A DNA stretch of 64,000 bases from Strigamia acuminata (GCA_949358305.1 CASHSZ010000084.1:124001-188000); one strand, 5' to 3'. Counted from the first letter of the stretch, positions 21,060-33,029 are shown. Notes: a model not told the origin generated them from the letters alone. Numbers and translations are program-made.

Positions 21060-22330
21060 AATATGTTTTTTGGTGGCCAAAATTCGATTTTTAGTGATTT
21101 TTTTCCACTTGGTCCGAGCGGCCATTTTAAACAATTTCTCGGTAAAAAATGTTTCGTAACTCGGTTTTTCGGATTTCTAAATGGGTTTTGCGGCATTTTG
21201 CCACTTCATTTCAATCTAAAAACGGTGTTTTTGATCTTCTTTTCCAGAAAACGGTCGTTTCTTGCGGTAAATTTGTTACGTGCGGCGATGAACCGCGCGG
21301 TCGAAATTCGGCCGAAACGTTCATTTCTTTCCAAAAAAAAGTCAATCTACGGGTTTTTCCATAATTTTGTGGGTAGCAACCACAATATCTATTCTTAATT
21401 TCATATTTTCCACGAGAAACGGTCTTCTTCTGCGGCAATTTCTCTCGTACGAGGCGATAAATCTCGTGTTCAAAAAATCTGGCAAAATGTCCGTTTCCCG
21501 GTGAAAAAACATAAAAAATGCTTGTATTACAATTCTCGGGACGATCCGTGGTGTTTAATCACGTTTTCCCTATCAATTACTCGTGTTTTGAGAAAAAATT
21601 GATTGTCTTCACGGCGATTCGTTGATTCGCCCGGCAATAAACCAAGCGGTCGAAAATCGGTGAAAACGTCAATTTCCAGTCTAAAACACGTTTAATATTA
21701 TTAAAACTCTTTATTCGGGAAGGTTTGTGGTGCCTTTTACCACTTTATCCCAACTCAAACTTACTTTTAGGCACGATCGTTGTTTTCGCGGCGATTATTT
21801 TGGTTTGCGTGCCGTCAACCACGCTTTCACAAATTGGCGAAAACCTCCGTTTTATTTGACAAAAATTGTGCCAAATCGGTTTTTATTTGAATCCGGAGTG
21901 GTTTGTGATGTTAAATCACATCAATCCCTTCTTTAATCGTGCTTTTCTTATTTTTCCGCATTAAAACGATCGTTTCTTGATTAAAATTTTCGGCCATTTT
22001 CGCGGAAAACCACGTGGTCGAAATCTGTCAAGAATTGTCATCTTTGGTGCAAAAAAGGTTTTTTGAACTCATTTTACCGGTGATTCCATTCGTTTTTTAG
22101 TTTTAAACAAGCCGAATCGTCGAAAAAGTGTTCGTTTCCTTCATTTGTCTTGCCGGGAAGTTGATTGTCTCGTATCGGCGGTGCTTTTGCGCGTGTTGCT
22201 TGTTGCGACCGTGCTGCTTCGCCGAAGCAAAAATCGTCATTGTTCCGGACAAGAAAATGGATTTTCGTTAGATTTTTCAGGTTTTGGAATGATTTGTGGT
22301 GATTCTCCACTCATTGCGAACCAAATTCAT
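21060..22330. repeat. Degenerate ~180-bp tandem array with one hairpin per unit
   Basis: Small hairpins centre at about 21195, 21377, 21556, 21735 and 21911 (spacing 176-182), with a further one near 22300. Examples: GTGGTGCCTTTTACCAC and TGTGATGTTAAATCACA. Between them related text recurs, such as GCGGTCGAAATTCGG/GCGGTCGAAAATCGG and CGATCGTTTCTTG-like segments. Stem sequences differ between units while pairing is kept. Confidence 0.65.
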
Positions 22331-23011
22331 CGATTTAACGTTGTTTTTCGCCAAAAAAAGGTTGATTTTTGCAGCAAAATTTGGGAAAATTTCGGAAAAA
22401 ACTCAATTTTTCTGGTAAGTATCTTTCGTCGAAAGATTTCTATGATTGTAACAACTTATTTTTAAATAAAAACATGTCGTTTCGTTATAAAACGTTTGGT
22501 TTGTGTTCGATTTCTCAAACACTTTGGATTTTTTTTTTGCTTTTTGGTCAAAAATATCCATTTTTTGGTTGAATTTATGTCCTGTAAACACTAAACTTTT
22601 CAACTGGGCCATCGTAACTTCCGGGAATAAACATACTTCCCTATTACAAAGCTTAATCTATTTTGAATTTGTGTTTGTCGGTATTTATTCAATTTTCATT
22701 TTTTTCGATTTCGTAGTGACTGATCATTACCGGAGACGGGTCATACACTATTTGCTAAGTCCCGTTGCTGTTTTAACAACTCTTCCACAAATTTTTTAAA
22801 AAAGTCCCTGACCAGGTAGTCCATCTACTCGAATGTTAATTGATTGGAATAATTTGGATAAAACCCAGTTTTCCAGTCAATTTTCGTGTTACGTGCTTGC
22901 GCACAGGTCGAAATTTTGACAAAAAACTTGTTTTTTATTCCTGTTTGCACAACAAATGGTTTTTTAAAGTTTGTTTTCGTTTCCCAGTCTTCCTTTTGAG
23001 AAGATAAAAAA

Positions 23012-23581
23012 CTAGAACAGTTCAAAAATTGAAATACAAAACGTTTTTTCATCTGTTTTTTTGTGTGAATCTTTTGAAATGTTTGCACATCTCTCAGACT
23101 CCACCAAGATAAGTGAATATCTTGGTGAGGGGTTTTTTGTTTGGCAATTTACAAAAAGAACGAATGAAGAGTAGAGTTCTCCTGTAAACTGCCTGAGTTC
23201 GACACACAACTGGCTGCTAACCAGGCTTGACACTTGGCCAGATAAAGTCAAACAGCAAACGTCGTTACTGCCCGCTCCAGAGCCTCCACTTTTCCTCACC
23301 TTAGAAAGTGCCCTGCTGCATGTTTTCACCCGGGATGGAAGGAAAAGAATTCGAAGAAGAGAAAGAATTAAAAGAAAGTTGCCAAGAGAGGTCTTTTTGG
23401 AGATGTAGATATTTCTCGGGCAATGCCAATTCCATTCATCTTGGGGACGAGAATCGATGGAAGTTTGAGTAGGCACGTGAAAAATGAAAAGAAATTTGAA
23501 AGGTACAGCCATGGATTCACCCAATGTACAATGAATTAGCCATTCTGTCAACACACGTTTAAATAGTGCGCCTTTGAGCAC
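23012..23581 (-). CDS. Hypothetical 189-residue ORF in the Gypsy leader
   Basis: Open from ATG 23581. A basic/hydrophobic start (VPFKFLFIFHV), a central hydrophobic patch (NFLLILSLLRILFLP) and a Ser/Cys-rich middle. No recognised domain. It may be an accessory ORF of the element or chance; the upstream leader position would make it a uORF to gag. Confidence 0.25.
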   Translation of the reverse strand: MLKGALFKRVLTEWLIHCTLGESMAVPFKFLFIFHVPTQTSIDSRPQDEWNWHCPRNIYISKKTSLGNFLLILSLLRILFLPSRVKTCSRALSKVRKSGGSGAGSNDVCCLTLSGQVSSLVSSQLCVELRQFTGELYSSFVLFVNCQTKNPSPRYSLILVESERCANISKDSHKKTDEKTFCISIFELF

Positions 23582-24504
23582 GTCACCGGCGATTTACCAT
23601 CTCACCGGCCGCTCTCCTATTCTCCAAACCCCAGTGGTTGTAGTTGCAGATAAAAACCTAATTTAGTTTCTGCAGGCAAGAAAAAATTCACAGTTTTCAT
23701 CTTTAACATCCACTGGTGCAGGGAAACGAGGGAAAGTCCGCAGTCATTACCTAATCTGTACTCGTGATTGGTGTCCGATCTGCTTGCACCGAGCTTTTTA
23801 CATTTGACCTCCGTGGGTGCTTGTCCCCATTTCGTCGGTCATCTGTCCACCCAGCCATGCAAACACTAGCGCTTCACCAACACTTTCGGACTGACAAATC
23901 GTACGTCCTACGCCCGACCCATGAAAGCGACTAAAAAAACTAAGTTTTGAATTTGTAAGTGGCTTTTTTAATTACCTGCGCGAACGCATGCTGTTTTGGG
24001 GGCCAGGGCAACTGGTTTATAAATCCTGAAGCCCCTTCCTTTGTCAGCAACAACAAACAAAAACAGTCCTTCATATAGGCCCTTTTCACCAAAAAATAGA
24101 AATAATAAGGTTGGTAAGCATTCTGGAAATGTTTTCTTAATTAAGTCAACAATCCAGGCAACCTACCCAAAAACGAAATGATACGCAATGATATCGCAGC
24201 AATGCTCAACTTGAAGTCGTACAGCGGCACTGGGACGCTTGCCTCCAATAACCTCCGGACTTGACATCGCCACAAGCCTCACCCGCACAACAACACCCAG
24301 TTAGCACGCGCAAATATCAAGGTTTGGTCAACAGGGTCCGTATATTGGATGGTTATATCAAACTACTGGCCTCAGCAGTCCACAACCAGGTCCAATACCC
24401 ATATTTCACAACCAGATCTCGGAATTCAAACCAATTTTCAAAAAACAACAAACAAAATTTCCAAAAAAAATTGTTTTGTTGTAAGCAGAAAAAAAAATTA
24501 TCTA

Positions 24505-24522
24505 TCCCAGGACGGGCCACCA
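24505..24522 (-). other. Candidate primer-binding site of the Gypsy element
   Basis: Minus strand TGGTGGCCCGTCCTGGGA, two bases inside the 5' LTR. It starts TGG as required to pair with a tRNA CCA end. I could not assign the tRNA. Confidence 0.7.
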
Positions 24523-24524
24523 AT

Positions 24525-25093
24525 TGTGAGAGTGGACGGACATTGTTCGGGCACGGGAATGCCTAAACAGCGCCGGACGCTCGACACGTATAGATAGGAG
24601 ACTACAAGAGACTGTGTTTGAGGTTTTAGGCCTTTATTCAGTTGTCTAGGGGTCAATATCTTGTGTCTCTCCCATGCTCCTGCTGCATTGCTGCAGCAGA
24701 CCTGTGACCACACGCGGCACACACGTGGTTAGGGTTAACCTGGTTGTGCGGCGTGGTCATGTCGATGTTCATTTGGCCCATGGTAATCGCTCACGGTACT
24801 GGGACTGGCAAACCGGCCATGTCCCTAAGTGACACCATGGTGAACAAGAGTGTGGACCGGTCTGATGTTGGTCAGGACCGTTCCTGTGGAACTCTGGCCA
24901 GAAACAGGATGTTGGGCCTTTTATAGCTCACTCTTGCACCATGGGTACGAGAGTACCTCTTACCATTGGTTGTGGGGTTGGTGACCGGATATGACGTCAT
25001 CCTGGTCACCATCCCTCAACCGTCAACGCCACCTGGCGGGCGGGGTTGGGCTGGGCCATGTGGGTGTGTTGTAGTGGCCGATAATCGGTCACA
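24525..25093 (-). repeat. 5' LTR of the Gypsy element
   Basis: 569 bp, about ten visible differences from the 3' LTR. It would carry the promoter. Confidence 0.95.
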
Positions 25094-26726
25094 AAATGCT
25101 GTAGACCTCGATAATGTAGGGGTTGGTTATTCAGTGTGAATTCACATGGGTTATTTTCCTGCTTTCGCGGGGAAATAACGCACAGTGTAAATTCGTGAGA
25201 GTTACAGTTGCACTGGAATCAGCGGTCCTCGATCAATCCTAACTTTTAGTTGAAGTTGGCCTGACGGTGAGGTAGTTGCTGTGTTCTTGGTGTCGTTTGT
25301 GTAAGTTCTGGCTTTTGGGTGCGAAACTCTACCTGATATAGGCCAGGGTGAGGGGCCTGGCTCGGCCAATGGGGGCCGGCCACGCGCCACCTCACCCCCT
25401 CGGGGCACGCGCTTCCCAGGGGGGGGGAAGGCGGAGCCAGCGCGAGGAAACTGACCTTTCCTAGTGACTCATACGGATGGTATCCACTGGAGGGATGACC
25501 ACCCGCTGGGTCACCACATGTTAAAGCAAATTAGAACAACTTTGGTTAGCTGACGTGGGCCATCCCTATTCTAGCAGTTATAAACAGTCAAAACTAAATG
25601 AAAATACAGTTATATAAAGAAAGATTATTCCACCGCATCACATCTAGTACGTAAAATGTTTTCTTAGCTTCGGCGAAAACGCAATCCAGGGTCGTGCACC
25701 CCTTGGGCCTCGTCCGTCATGGCTTCCGCCTGGCAAATGCGATGAGAATTTATCGATAACATATCCTGTTCTTGAACGTGCGATTGTTTGGCCCTAAAAA
25801 TTGAATTAAAAAATAAAGATTAATTAAATTTCGTCATTATTTTTAACATTTTTTACTTTTCGGACCTGATTAGTCGTGACCAGGCAATTGCTTTAAATAG
25901 GTAACTAAAATTAAAATTACAATTTTCTTATATATAAAAATATCTGATTATTTACATAGGTTTGGATGCAATGGAAATGCAGCTTCAACAATGGCTGTTG
26001 CTCGTGATTTTGGAGTAGGTTATGGTGGGACATTAAACCTAATTTCGAAACGAGTTATTGCAGCATTGTTGTCTATTGAAGTTGTGACTGGTATGGTCTT
26101 TGCCAAGCTAACCCGGGGACTGGTTATCCTGGTGTGGGACGCATACTCACTAATAAATGACAGACTCCCTATTATTGGTTGTTGGCCTTTGTTGTCTAGG
26201 GGTATGGGGAATCCCGTCACCCGTTGCGGGGGTGCCACCAAGGCACACCGCACCGGCAACCGACCCGTCACACACAGGGCGCGAGCCCCATGGGTGACGT
26301 GGTCGGTTCAACATTACTGTACATTCATGTCGTACTCATTTAGGACCCACGCAGCCAGTCATGGAGGGTGCACTATGGAGACTGTCATAGTACTGAGCTT
26401 TGCTGTGGTGAATGGCGAGCAGTGTAGAGTCCACGATAGCCCGGGACACGTCTTGTCCCTTTGATGGTCACAGCTAAGCCTGCTATTTTTGCGGACTAAA
26501 AACATTCAAATGTTGGTTTTCAGAATTAAGTTTTTAATTTTTTTTGTAATTATATATTTGTCATACAGCAATAAATTGATTTGTTCAAATTGTTTTATTT
26601 CTTTTCTGCACGATGTTGGTCAAAGACGTGTGGCCTGCGCGGGGTACGCAGACCTGCTGACCTTGCAGGTCCGTGTCTAAGGCTACGTTGCAAAGCCATA
26701 TTGGGCGCTTTATTCTCTCCATCCGC
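25094..26726. other. Intergenic, partly GC-rich, no assigned gene
   Basis: Near 25131-25199 two related blocks (CAGTGTGAATTC and CAGTGTAAATTC) flank a TTATTTtCC...GGgGAAATAA hairpin. A G/C-rich patch with G9 lies at 25376-25440. A plus-strand ORF at 25991-26464 (157 codons) has no recognisable domain. Its DNA has LTR-like phrases (TTGTCTAGGGGTATGG, also like the Gypsy LTR's TTGTCTAGGGGTC), so it may be an old LTR. Confidence 0.35.
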
Positions 26727-27175
26727 TTCGCTCTCTCGTTCCGCTTCGCTCTCTCGTTTCGCTTGGCGCTCTCGATCGGCTTGGCGCTCTCGATCGGCTT
26801 GGCGCTCTCGACCGGCTTGGCGCTCTCGACCGGCTTGGCGCTCTCGACCGGCTTGGCGCTCTCGACCGGCTTGGCGCTCTCGACCGGCTTGGCGCTCTCG
26901 ACCGGCTTGGCGCTCTCGACCGGCTTGGCGCTCTCGACCGGCTTGGCGCTCTCGACCGGCTTGGCGCTCTCGACCGGCTTGGCGCTCTCGACCGGCTTGG
27001 CGCTCTCGGCCGGCTTGGCGCTCTCGGCCGGCTTGGCGCTCTCGACCGGCTTGGCGCTCTCGACCGGCTTGGCGCTCTCGACCGGCTTGGCGCTCTCGAC
27101 CGGCTTGGCGCTCTCGACCGGCTTGGCGCTCTCGACCGGCTTGGCGCTCTCGACCGGCTTGGCGCTCTCGATTTT
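26727..27175. repeat. 18-bp minisatellite, about 25 copies
   Basis: Unit TTGGCGCTCTCGACCGGC, with the first copies variant (TTCGCTCTCTCGTTCCGC) and a central pair carrying GGCCGG. Because 18 is a multiple of 3 and no unit has a stop, it is open in three frames (SRPAWR, LALSTG, and SRAPSR on the minus strand). These apparent proteins are by-products. The array is far more GC-rich than its surroundings. Confidence 0.9.
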
Positions 27176-27179
27176 AACG

Positions 27180-29396
27180 AGTTAACGAGGGAAATCGTTG
27201 CAAAATCGTCATAAATATGAAATCGGCGATACTGCATACACGCCGGGGTTGCATGAACGTCGCATCGACGTTGTCGAGATCATGATCGATGAAGAAAATC
27301 GGCGAAAATCTGTGAAATAAATAAAAATTTCCGCAAAAATCGCGAAAAATCGTGAAATTCACGGAAAATTAGTGAAAAAACGAGGCGCTAAACATAGAAT
27401 AAATCATGAATATAACACATATATCAATTCTGCTATGAACAGCTTTTTATTTACTAAAAGCTAACAGGACACAGGGGCGACACACAACACCAAAGGAGCT
27501 ACGCAAATCCAGGCAAGCACAACAAGGGGCCGTTTGTCCGATCTCTACAGTACTGTCACGCTACCGGACCGACGTTCGGAGCTGTCTGTCTGAAGACTAC
27601 ACCACCATCCGCCTACGATGTTAGCAACATAGGATAACGGAATTCCCCCAGCCTAGACTGGCCGAAAACAAAACAAACTATTGGAAATAATACAATTTCA
27701 ATAACAATTTACCGAGTCTGAGCGTAACAGCCTCGGGACAAATAAGAAATAATAAAATATGACAACAACAAAAAATGAAACAAGCATGGGAGAGGTTGGT
27801 CAAACCTGTCAATGAAAAAAAAAAACGCACGCTTAAACATAATAACCAAATACATAAATTAATTTATCTCGCGGAAGTGGCGCAGCGTAACTGTTCCGCC
27901 ACTCACATGGGCTCGGCGTCCATGAGTTTCGCAGGCATCTCATGGAATCCTGTTTAAAAAAAAGCGGGACTAGAGGTCCTTCGTTCGTACAATTAAGTAT
28001 TTTCATTTTGGTCGCCATGTAGTGAGCAACGAATTGGTGAGTAAAGGGAACTGCACTCCACATCAACATTGCTCCAGTCATATAAACTTTGTCCCAGTCC
28101 CAGATGCCGAGATTGGGATGTTTGTATCCTAATTTTAAAAGTATGCATTGATCGGAAATAAACGTGACCGTTGGTACAGTTGAAAAATAGCACGACTAAT
28201 TTATTCACAGGTGCGCTGTGGAAACAGCCTCACAAAATAACAGGTAGTAAAATAACACAATGTCAAGCAGGGAAGCGAACACAGTAATATTCCCCTTTAT
28301 CAAATGGGAATTAAACAATTAAGCAATATGGAAATTTAACATGTAATTGAAACAGACAAAAGTGGATTGATCTAGTTACAAAAAGAAGGAATATCCATGT
28401 CATAACACGATATTGTTATGCTGTGTCATGAGTGATATATTGCAACATTGTGATAGATAAAGAATCACGTATTGCATTTAATTATTACAGAGAGACCGTC
28501 GAAACTGGCATTTCTTAAAAGTAGCATTTCTTAAAAGTACGAGTTTGAGCAGAAATGTCAACATACTGGAGGTGTTTTCGATCGATATTGTATGACGCGT
28601 GACCGGAAGTTGCTTGTAAAGTGTCATAAATTGTCCAATCTTATCCTTTGTTTCCTTGAATTTTTATTTGCGATCCCCTGAACTTACAATAAACTTGTTC
28701 TCAATTAAAAAAAAGACATGTTTTTATTGCTCAAATCCAGAAAACCAACAAAATTTAATCATAAATTGACTTTGCGAATTTTCAAATGGTGCCGAAACTC
28801 GTTGAATTCGGAATCCATAATGGACGCCCTCGATCGGTAACGTGCTCAACAAGCCACGTCCAGAAAAGGTTTGAAATGCAAGATGAATACTTGCGGATAG
28901 TTCATTAATTTCCTGGTTAACAATACTAAATTTCAAATTAATGTATGAAAATGAGAAATAAAGAAGCACGACTTGTTGGTTCAAAAACTTCTTCAAGACT
29001 AAACTTTATTCTTTTCAGAACAGTGGTAATTAAAATACAAAGAAACAAATGACAAATATTTCTGTGCTACAAGTAAAGCACACAGAGAAAGGATGATGCG
29101 CTCCAAAAGGGGAGCGCAAGATAATTGCTAACACCTTGCAAAGGTGAGTGAATTCTCAGAAAAGCAAGGGAAAAGGTTCAAGTTAAAAAGTAACAACTTC
29201 AAATTAAATTAAATACAACTTTGAAGGAATTTAAATAAAATACAATAAAAATAATAGTTTGTCAAAATTAAATCAACAACACATCAAATCAAATAACAAT
29301 TAATGAATAATTAAGATCAGCAATAAATCAAAATTTCACATTATTATAAAAAAACAATTAAAATTTACTAATTAATATGTAAAACCGTGTCGGTTT
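27180..29396. other. Mostly non-coding, with one coding-like fragment
   Basis: A minus-strand segment 28132-27960 reads KLGYKHPNLGIWDWDKVY then a hydrophobic MTGAMLMWSAVPF. It looks like an exon or a relic, but I do not recognise it. The hairpin GCGCTCCAAAAGGGGAGCGC lies near 29099. The rest is A/T-rich; LTR-like text near 27460 was not resolved. Confidence 0.35.
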
Positions 29397-30575
29397 TCAC
29401 AAAAGGAGCGAAACGTCTCGTAAGCACAGCAATTGTTGAAACCTGCTACTGAAAAAAATCGAGCTTATATTCTTGTACACGTAGTCAAAAACAGGACATT
29501 TTTTGAACTTCTCCACTTTCTGCACATCTGATAAACAAAATTTCAAAAACCGGGCGACTTTTGGGCAATCACTTTTGTCATTGACGCCATAAACGGCGCA
29601 AACTCTTTTTCCAAGAAAAGACAAATATTGCTTGAAAATCGTCATTTCATGTTCTGAAGTGATGCTTCGTTTTGCCACCTTCTCCAGCAAATCCCAATTT
29701 AAGTCTAAGGTGGCCATGTTGTTCTTAATGCACCTGGACAGCACTACTCGCTGACTGTCGGCATTGCGCAACAATAGCAGTATAATTCGGAAATCCTGGG
29801 CGCAAATTTCCGTCTCCAAGTCGGCGAAAAACAATAAAAAATTCTCTTCCAAAACCCGGCCGCACGAACGAGTTTTCAGTTCGGTCGGAGCAGTCGTCAG
29901 TAAATCCGTCAAACAGTCTTTGACCGCAACAACGTTGACGCATTTTCCCCAATAACTCGCTTCAACCAACAGGTTGAGCGTGTTGTCAAGATCGAAACTC
30001 GTGGATTGTTTCAACACGTGATTGACTGTCGTGGTGAAAAACCGACATTCGAAGACAAAACGGCATCGACTTGTTGATCGTTTAATTGGGAGAGTATGAA
30101 CCAGACGGTTGAAATTCCGCGAATCTGGCCCTCGCCTGTCTTTTCCTCCCGCTCTTCGATTATGTTGTCGATGGAACTTTCGAAGACACTTCCCGGCTGG
30201 AGGAATTTGACGAGTAAATCGTTTCTCTCGTCGTCTGTCATCAGTGTCCAGAAATACTCAACCGCGCTTTTGTTGTCGTAATACACTGAATTCGCACACA
30301 TTTTGGATTTGGCGTAGGGACTGATGAGATTCGAGTCGATTCCAAACGAATGATCGTTCCAAAAGTATCGCATTTGGGATGTTAAACCAAGGTCCAGTTC
30401 GGTGTCTTCGATAAGTAGTTCTATATCGTGCGGATGTTCGTTCCAAAGATCTTTGACTCGATCTTGCAAACAAAACACGCAAGAAATGTCGAATTTTTGC
30501 TCCACTGACAAATCTTGCGTTTGCGAAAGAATTCGCGCTGATTGGGTCACGTCCAGTCGTCCATTCGCCGTCCAG
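29397..30575 (-). pseudogene. Truncated, frameshifted paralogue of the 31114-32436 gene
   Basis: Aligns with the intact neighbour from about its residue 120 (TANGRLDVTQSARI against TVNGRLDVTQSVRNI) to its C-terminus, with high identity. The first 120 codons are absent, and homology ends abruptly near 30575. About 46 bp are missing near 30040, which throws the reading frame from the 30550-30011 segment into the 30017-29397 segment. The C-terminus extends further than the neighbour's (SITSEHEMTIFKQYLSFLG...), so the intact copy may itself be cut short at its 3' end. Confidence 0.75.
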
Positions 30576-30599
30576 CGTCTTTATCGCGCAGACCAAGTT

Positions 30600-31113
30600 T
30601 TTCCGCTCGGCAGTAATCTCTTGGATCTGCCGGCAGTTTTGCTTAACCGATTTGTCTGCTTGCCTTTTTCAGAAAAATTCGTCTATTCCATTTCTTCTGC
30701 TTGTCGCTTGGTTTTTCGATTTTTCTTCCTTCGCTCCTGGCGATTCCTCTTTTAAAACTGTTATGCAGGGGCATCACACGGAAATAAAAGAGAATGTTTG
30801 AAGAGAAAACAAAACGCGCGACTTTACTAATAGACAAATACATGAACAAGTGAGATGAAAATACAAAGTAGTCATGGCAACAAGTAGTGGTCTATCGTAG
30901 ATGGTTCACGAAGCTGGTAACACGTCGGCCCAATCTTCTTTAATAGAGTGGTCTACAGCGGCTTCCCAAAGGACAGGTACAGTGATGGAAAAAAGTTTGA
31001 GACTACTAGAGGTTTCTTTGTTGCAAGTCAAATTTTGACTTGAAAATTTATTTACAGGTTTGTAACATAATAAAATCATGGTATAAAATTAAATGACAAT
31101 AACTCTCGATTTC
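30600..31113. other. Spacer between the two paralogues
   Basis: A/T-rich. No separate gene or repeat recognised. Confidence 0.4.
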
Positions 31114-32436
31114 TTAGTTTCTTTGAAGTTTTGCCACCTTCTCCAGCAAATCCCAATTCAAGTCGAATTTGGTGGCCATGATTTTCTGAATGCACCTGAA
31201 CAGCTCAATTTCGGCATCGTGCAACAACAGCAGTATAATTCGGAAATCCTGGGCGCAAATTTCCGTCCCCAAATCGGCGAAAAACAATGAAAAATTATCT
31301 TTCAACACCTGGCCACACAAGCGAGACTTTAATTCGGTCGGAGCATTTGTCAGTAAATCCGTCAAACAGTCTTTGACCGCAACAACGTTGACGCAATTTT
31401 TCCGATAACTCGCTTTAATCAACACGTCAAGCGTGTGCTGAAGATCGACACTCCCGGATTGTTTCAACACGTGATTGACTGTCGTCGTGAAAAACTCGAC
31501 GAGCAGAAAATCGAACAGGAAAATGACGTGAAGTCGCGATCCGACATTTGAAGACAAAACGGCATCGATTTGTTGATCGTTTAATTGGGAGAGTATGAAC
31601 CAGACGACAGGAATTCCGAAAGTCTGGTTCACGCTTTCGTTTTCCTCCTGATCTTCGATTATGTTGTCGATGAAACGTTCGAAGGTACTTCCCGGCTGGA
31701 GGAATTTGACGAGTAAATCGTTTCTCTCGTCGTCTGTCATCAGCGTCCAGAAATAGTCGACCCCGCTCTTGTTGTCGTAATACACGGACTTCGCACACAG
31801 TCTGAATTTGGTGTCGGGACTTATGCGACTCGAGTCGATTTCGTACGAATGTTCCTTCCAAAAGTGTCGCATTCGGTTTTTTAAACAAACGAGGTCCGGA
31901 CTGGTGCCTGCGAAAAGTCGGTGTATATCGTAGGGATGTTTGTCCCAAAGATCTTGCACTCGATCTTGCAAACAAAACACGCAAGAAATGTCGAATTTTT
32001 GCTCCAATGACAAATCTTCCAATTGCGAAATATTTCGCACTGATTGGGTCACGTCCAGTCGTCCATTCACCGTCCAGCGGGTGCACTTTGTTATGTTTTT
32101 CATTAATTGAGGTGTGAGACCATCAAACACCATCTCCGATAAGTGGATGAACCAATTCAAAAGTTCGTTTCCAACGTGTCTGATATAAAGATGCAACGAC
32201 GGATTGAAATATTTTGGAGTGGCCAAAACGTCCACTTGATTACAAATGTTAATTTCAAATCTTGACCAATTATCGCGCAATGTGTTTTTTAGACCCCAGT
32301 CGTCGACAAATCGAGTGTTTATGTAATTTCTCCATAAATGAACCGCAATTTCGACGGACGCAATTTGCCGGAAGCTTGGCACGTCCAAAATGAATTTCAT
32401 CGTTAAAGGATTGTGAGGAAATGTCAAAGTAATCAA
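31114..32436 (-). CDS. Uncharacterised 440-residue protein, intact member of a tandem pair
   Basis: Single exon, ATG 32436, stop 31114. No signal peptide or clear transmembrane helix. The sequence is helix-rich with recurrent W/F/L patterns (FDISCVFCLQDRVQDLWDKHP, MRHFWKEHSYEID, DYFWTLMTDDERNDLLVKFL). It may be a helical-repeat fold such as degenerate ankyrin-like units, but no consensus repeat is seen. I do not recognise the family. The coding frame has kept no lesions, while the copy 500 bp away has decayed, suggesting that this one is or was until recently functional. It could also be a lineage-specific expanded family. Confidence 0.65.
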   Translation of the reverse strand: MITLTFPHNPLTMKFILDVPSFRQIASVEIAVHLWRNYINTRFVDDWGLKNTLRDNWSRFEINICNQVDVLATPKYFNPSLHLYIRHVGNELLNWFIHLSEMVFDGLTPQLMKNITKCTRWTVNGRLDVTQSVRNISQLEDLSLEQKFDISCVFCLQDRVQDLWDKHPYDIHRLFAGTSPDLVCLKNRMRHFWKEHSYEIDSSRISPDTKFRLCAKSVYYDNKSGVDYFWTLMTDDERNDLLVKFLQPGSTFERFIDNIIEDQEENESVNQTFGIPVVWFILSQLNDQQIDAVLSSNVGSRLHVIFLFDFLLVEFFTTTVNHVLKQSGSVDLQHTLDVLIKASYRKNCVNVVAVKDCLTDLLTNAPTELKSRLCGQVLKDNFSLFFADLGTEICAQDFRIILLLLHDAEIELFRCIQKIMATKFDLNWDLLEKVAKLQRN

Positions 32437-32812
32437 TTATACGTCTTTTATATCTCTCCGTGTGAATACGTTGTATGAACGTTCCCCTGGACGTCTTTAC
32501 GACGTGTAATGAGCCGCACGATAATCAAAGAAAGTTTAAAATAATGATGATAAAGAAAAAATATTTTGATTTTATTTGCCGCTTTGCTAATTTATTTAAT
32601 CGATGTGACTAAATCGATTGTTCTGTGGTGACGGAGCAGTTTTCACCCATTGCAAATACCGTAAAGTAAAAGAAGTTATAATCCGCAAAATCGCGGTATA
32701 CATTCCATCCATATATCATTTGGAATTTCGCAGCTTATTAAGTCGCGCGTGGTGGCTTCCCTGCCTGACTGTGAACTTGGGGTAGAGTTCGCCACGCTGC
32801 ATTGATTGGTTT
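32437..32812. other. Upstream region of the uncharacterised gene
   Basis: Holds its presumed promoter (AT-rich) and the left flank of Copia copy 2. No motif is certain. Confidence 0.4.
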
Positions 32813-33029
32813 TGTTGTTTTATTGAATGTTATATTCCTGTCCGCCAGGTGTCTTTACCACCTGTGCACCTGTATTTGGCACTGACCAATCAGTGCCCTG
32901 TTTTGTATTTAGTGCTCCGCGCACTTTTAAACATCTGTTTTAGATTAAAACCATCACTGTTAATATTTCACCTAACAAGCCACGCGTCTCCATTTTTTAT
33001 GCCTCCAACATATTAGAACAAAAACTACA
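32813..33029 (+). repeat. 5' LTR of Copia copy 2
   Basis: 217 bp, TGTTGTTTTATTG...AAAAACTACA. Clearly diverged from the LTR of copy 1 although the ends match. Confidence 0.96.

Larger units (their letters stand above)
20686..24504 (-). other. Long 5' leader of the Gypsy element
   Basis: About 3.8 kb between primer site and gag. It includes the repeat array at 21060-22330 and T/A-rich low-complexity DNA. The only sizeable minus-strand ORF is 23012-23581. Typical Gypsy leaders are a few hundred bases. Confidence 0.75.
14354..25093 (-). mobile_element. Full-length Gypsy-type LTR retrotransposon
   Basis: 10,740 bp on the minus strand with two 569-bp LTRs (TG...CA), a primer-binding site, gag, pol (protease-RT-RNase H-integrase order, diagnostic of Gypsy) and a G-rich polypurine tract. 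No env-like ORF. The LTRs differ at roughly ten positions, so it is older than the Copia copies. Flanks ACAT (left) and AAAT (right) match at 3 of 4 bases, so the TSD is imperfect. The 3.8-kb leader between PBS and gag is unusually long. Confidence 0.93.

Noticed and set aside
14349-25098. A clear target-site duplication for the Gypsy element
   Set aside because: Flanks ACAT and AAAT agree at only 3 of 4 bases; I record it as imperfect, not as a confirmed TSD.
26083-26470. Possible LTR with TGTGAC...GTCACA ends
   Set aside because: No TSD (AAGT against GCTA), no second copy in the window and no adjoining primer site or polypurine tract.
26581-27237. Long repetitive proteins (198, 170 and 175 residues) on both strands
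   Set aside because: They are frames through the 18-bp minisatellite, open only because the unit lacks stops.
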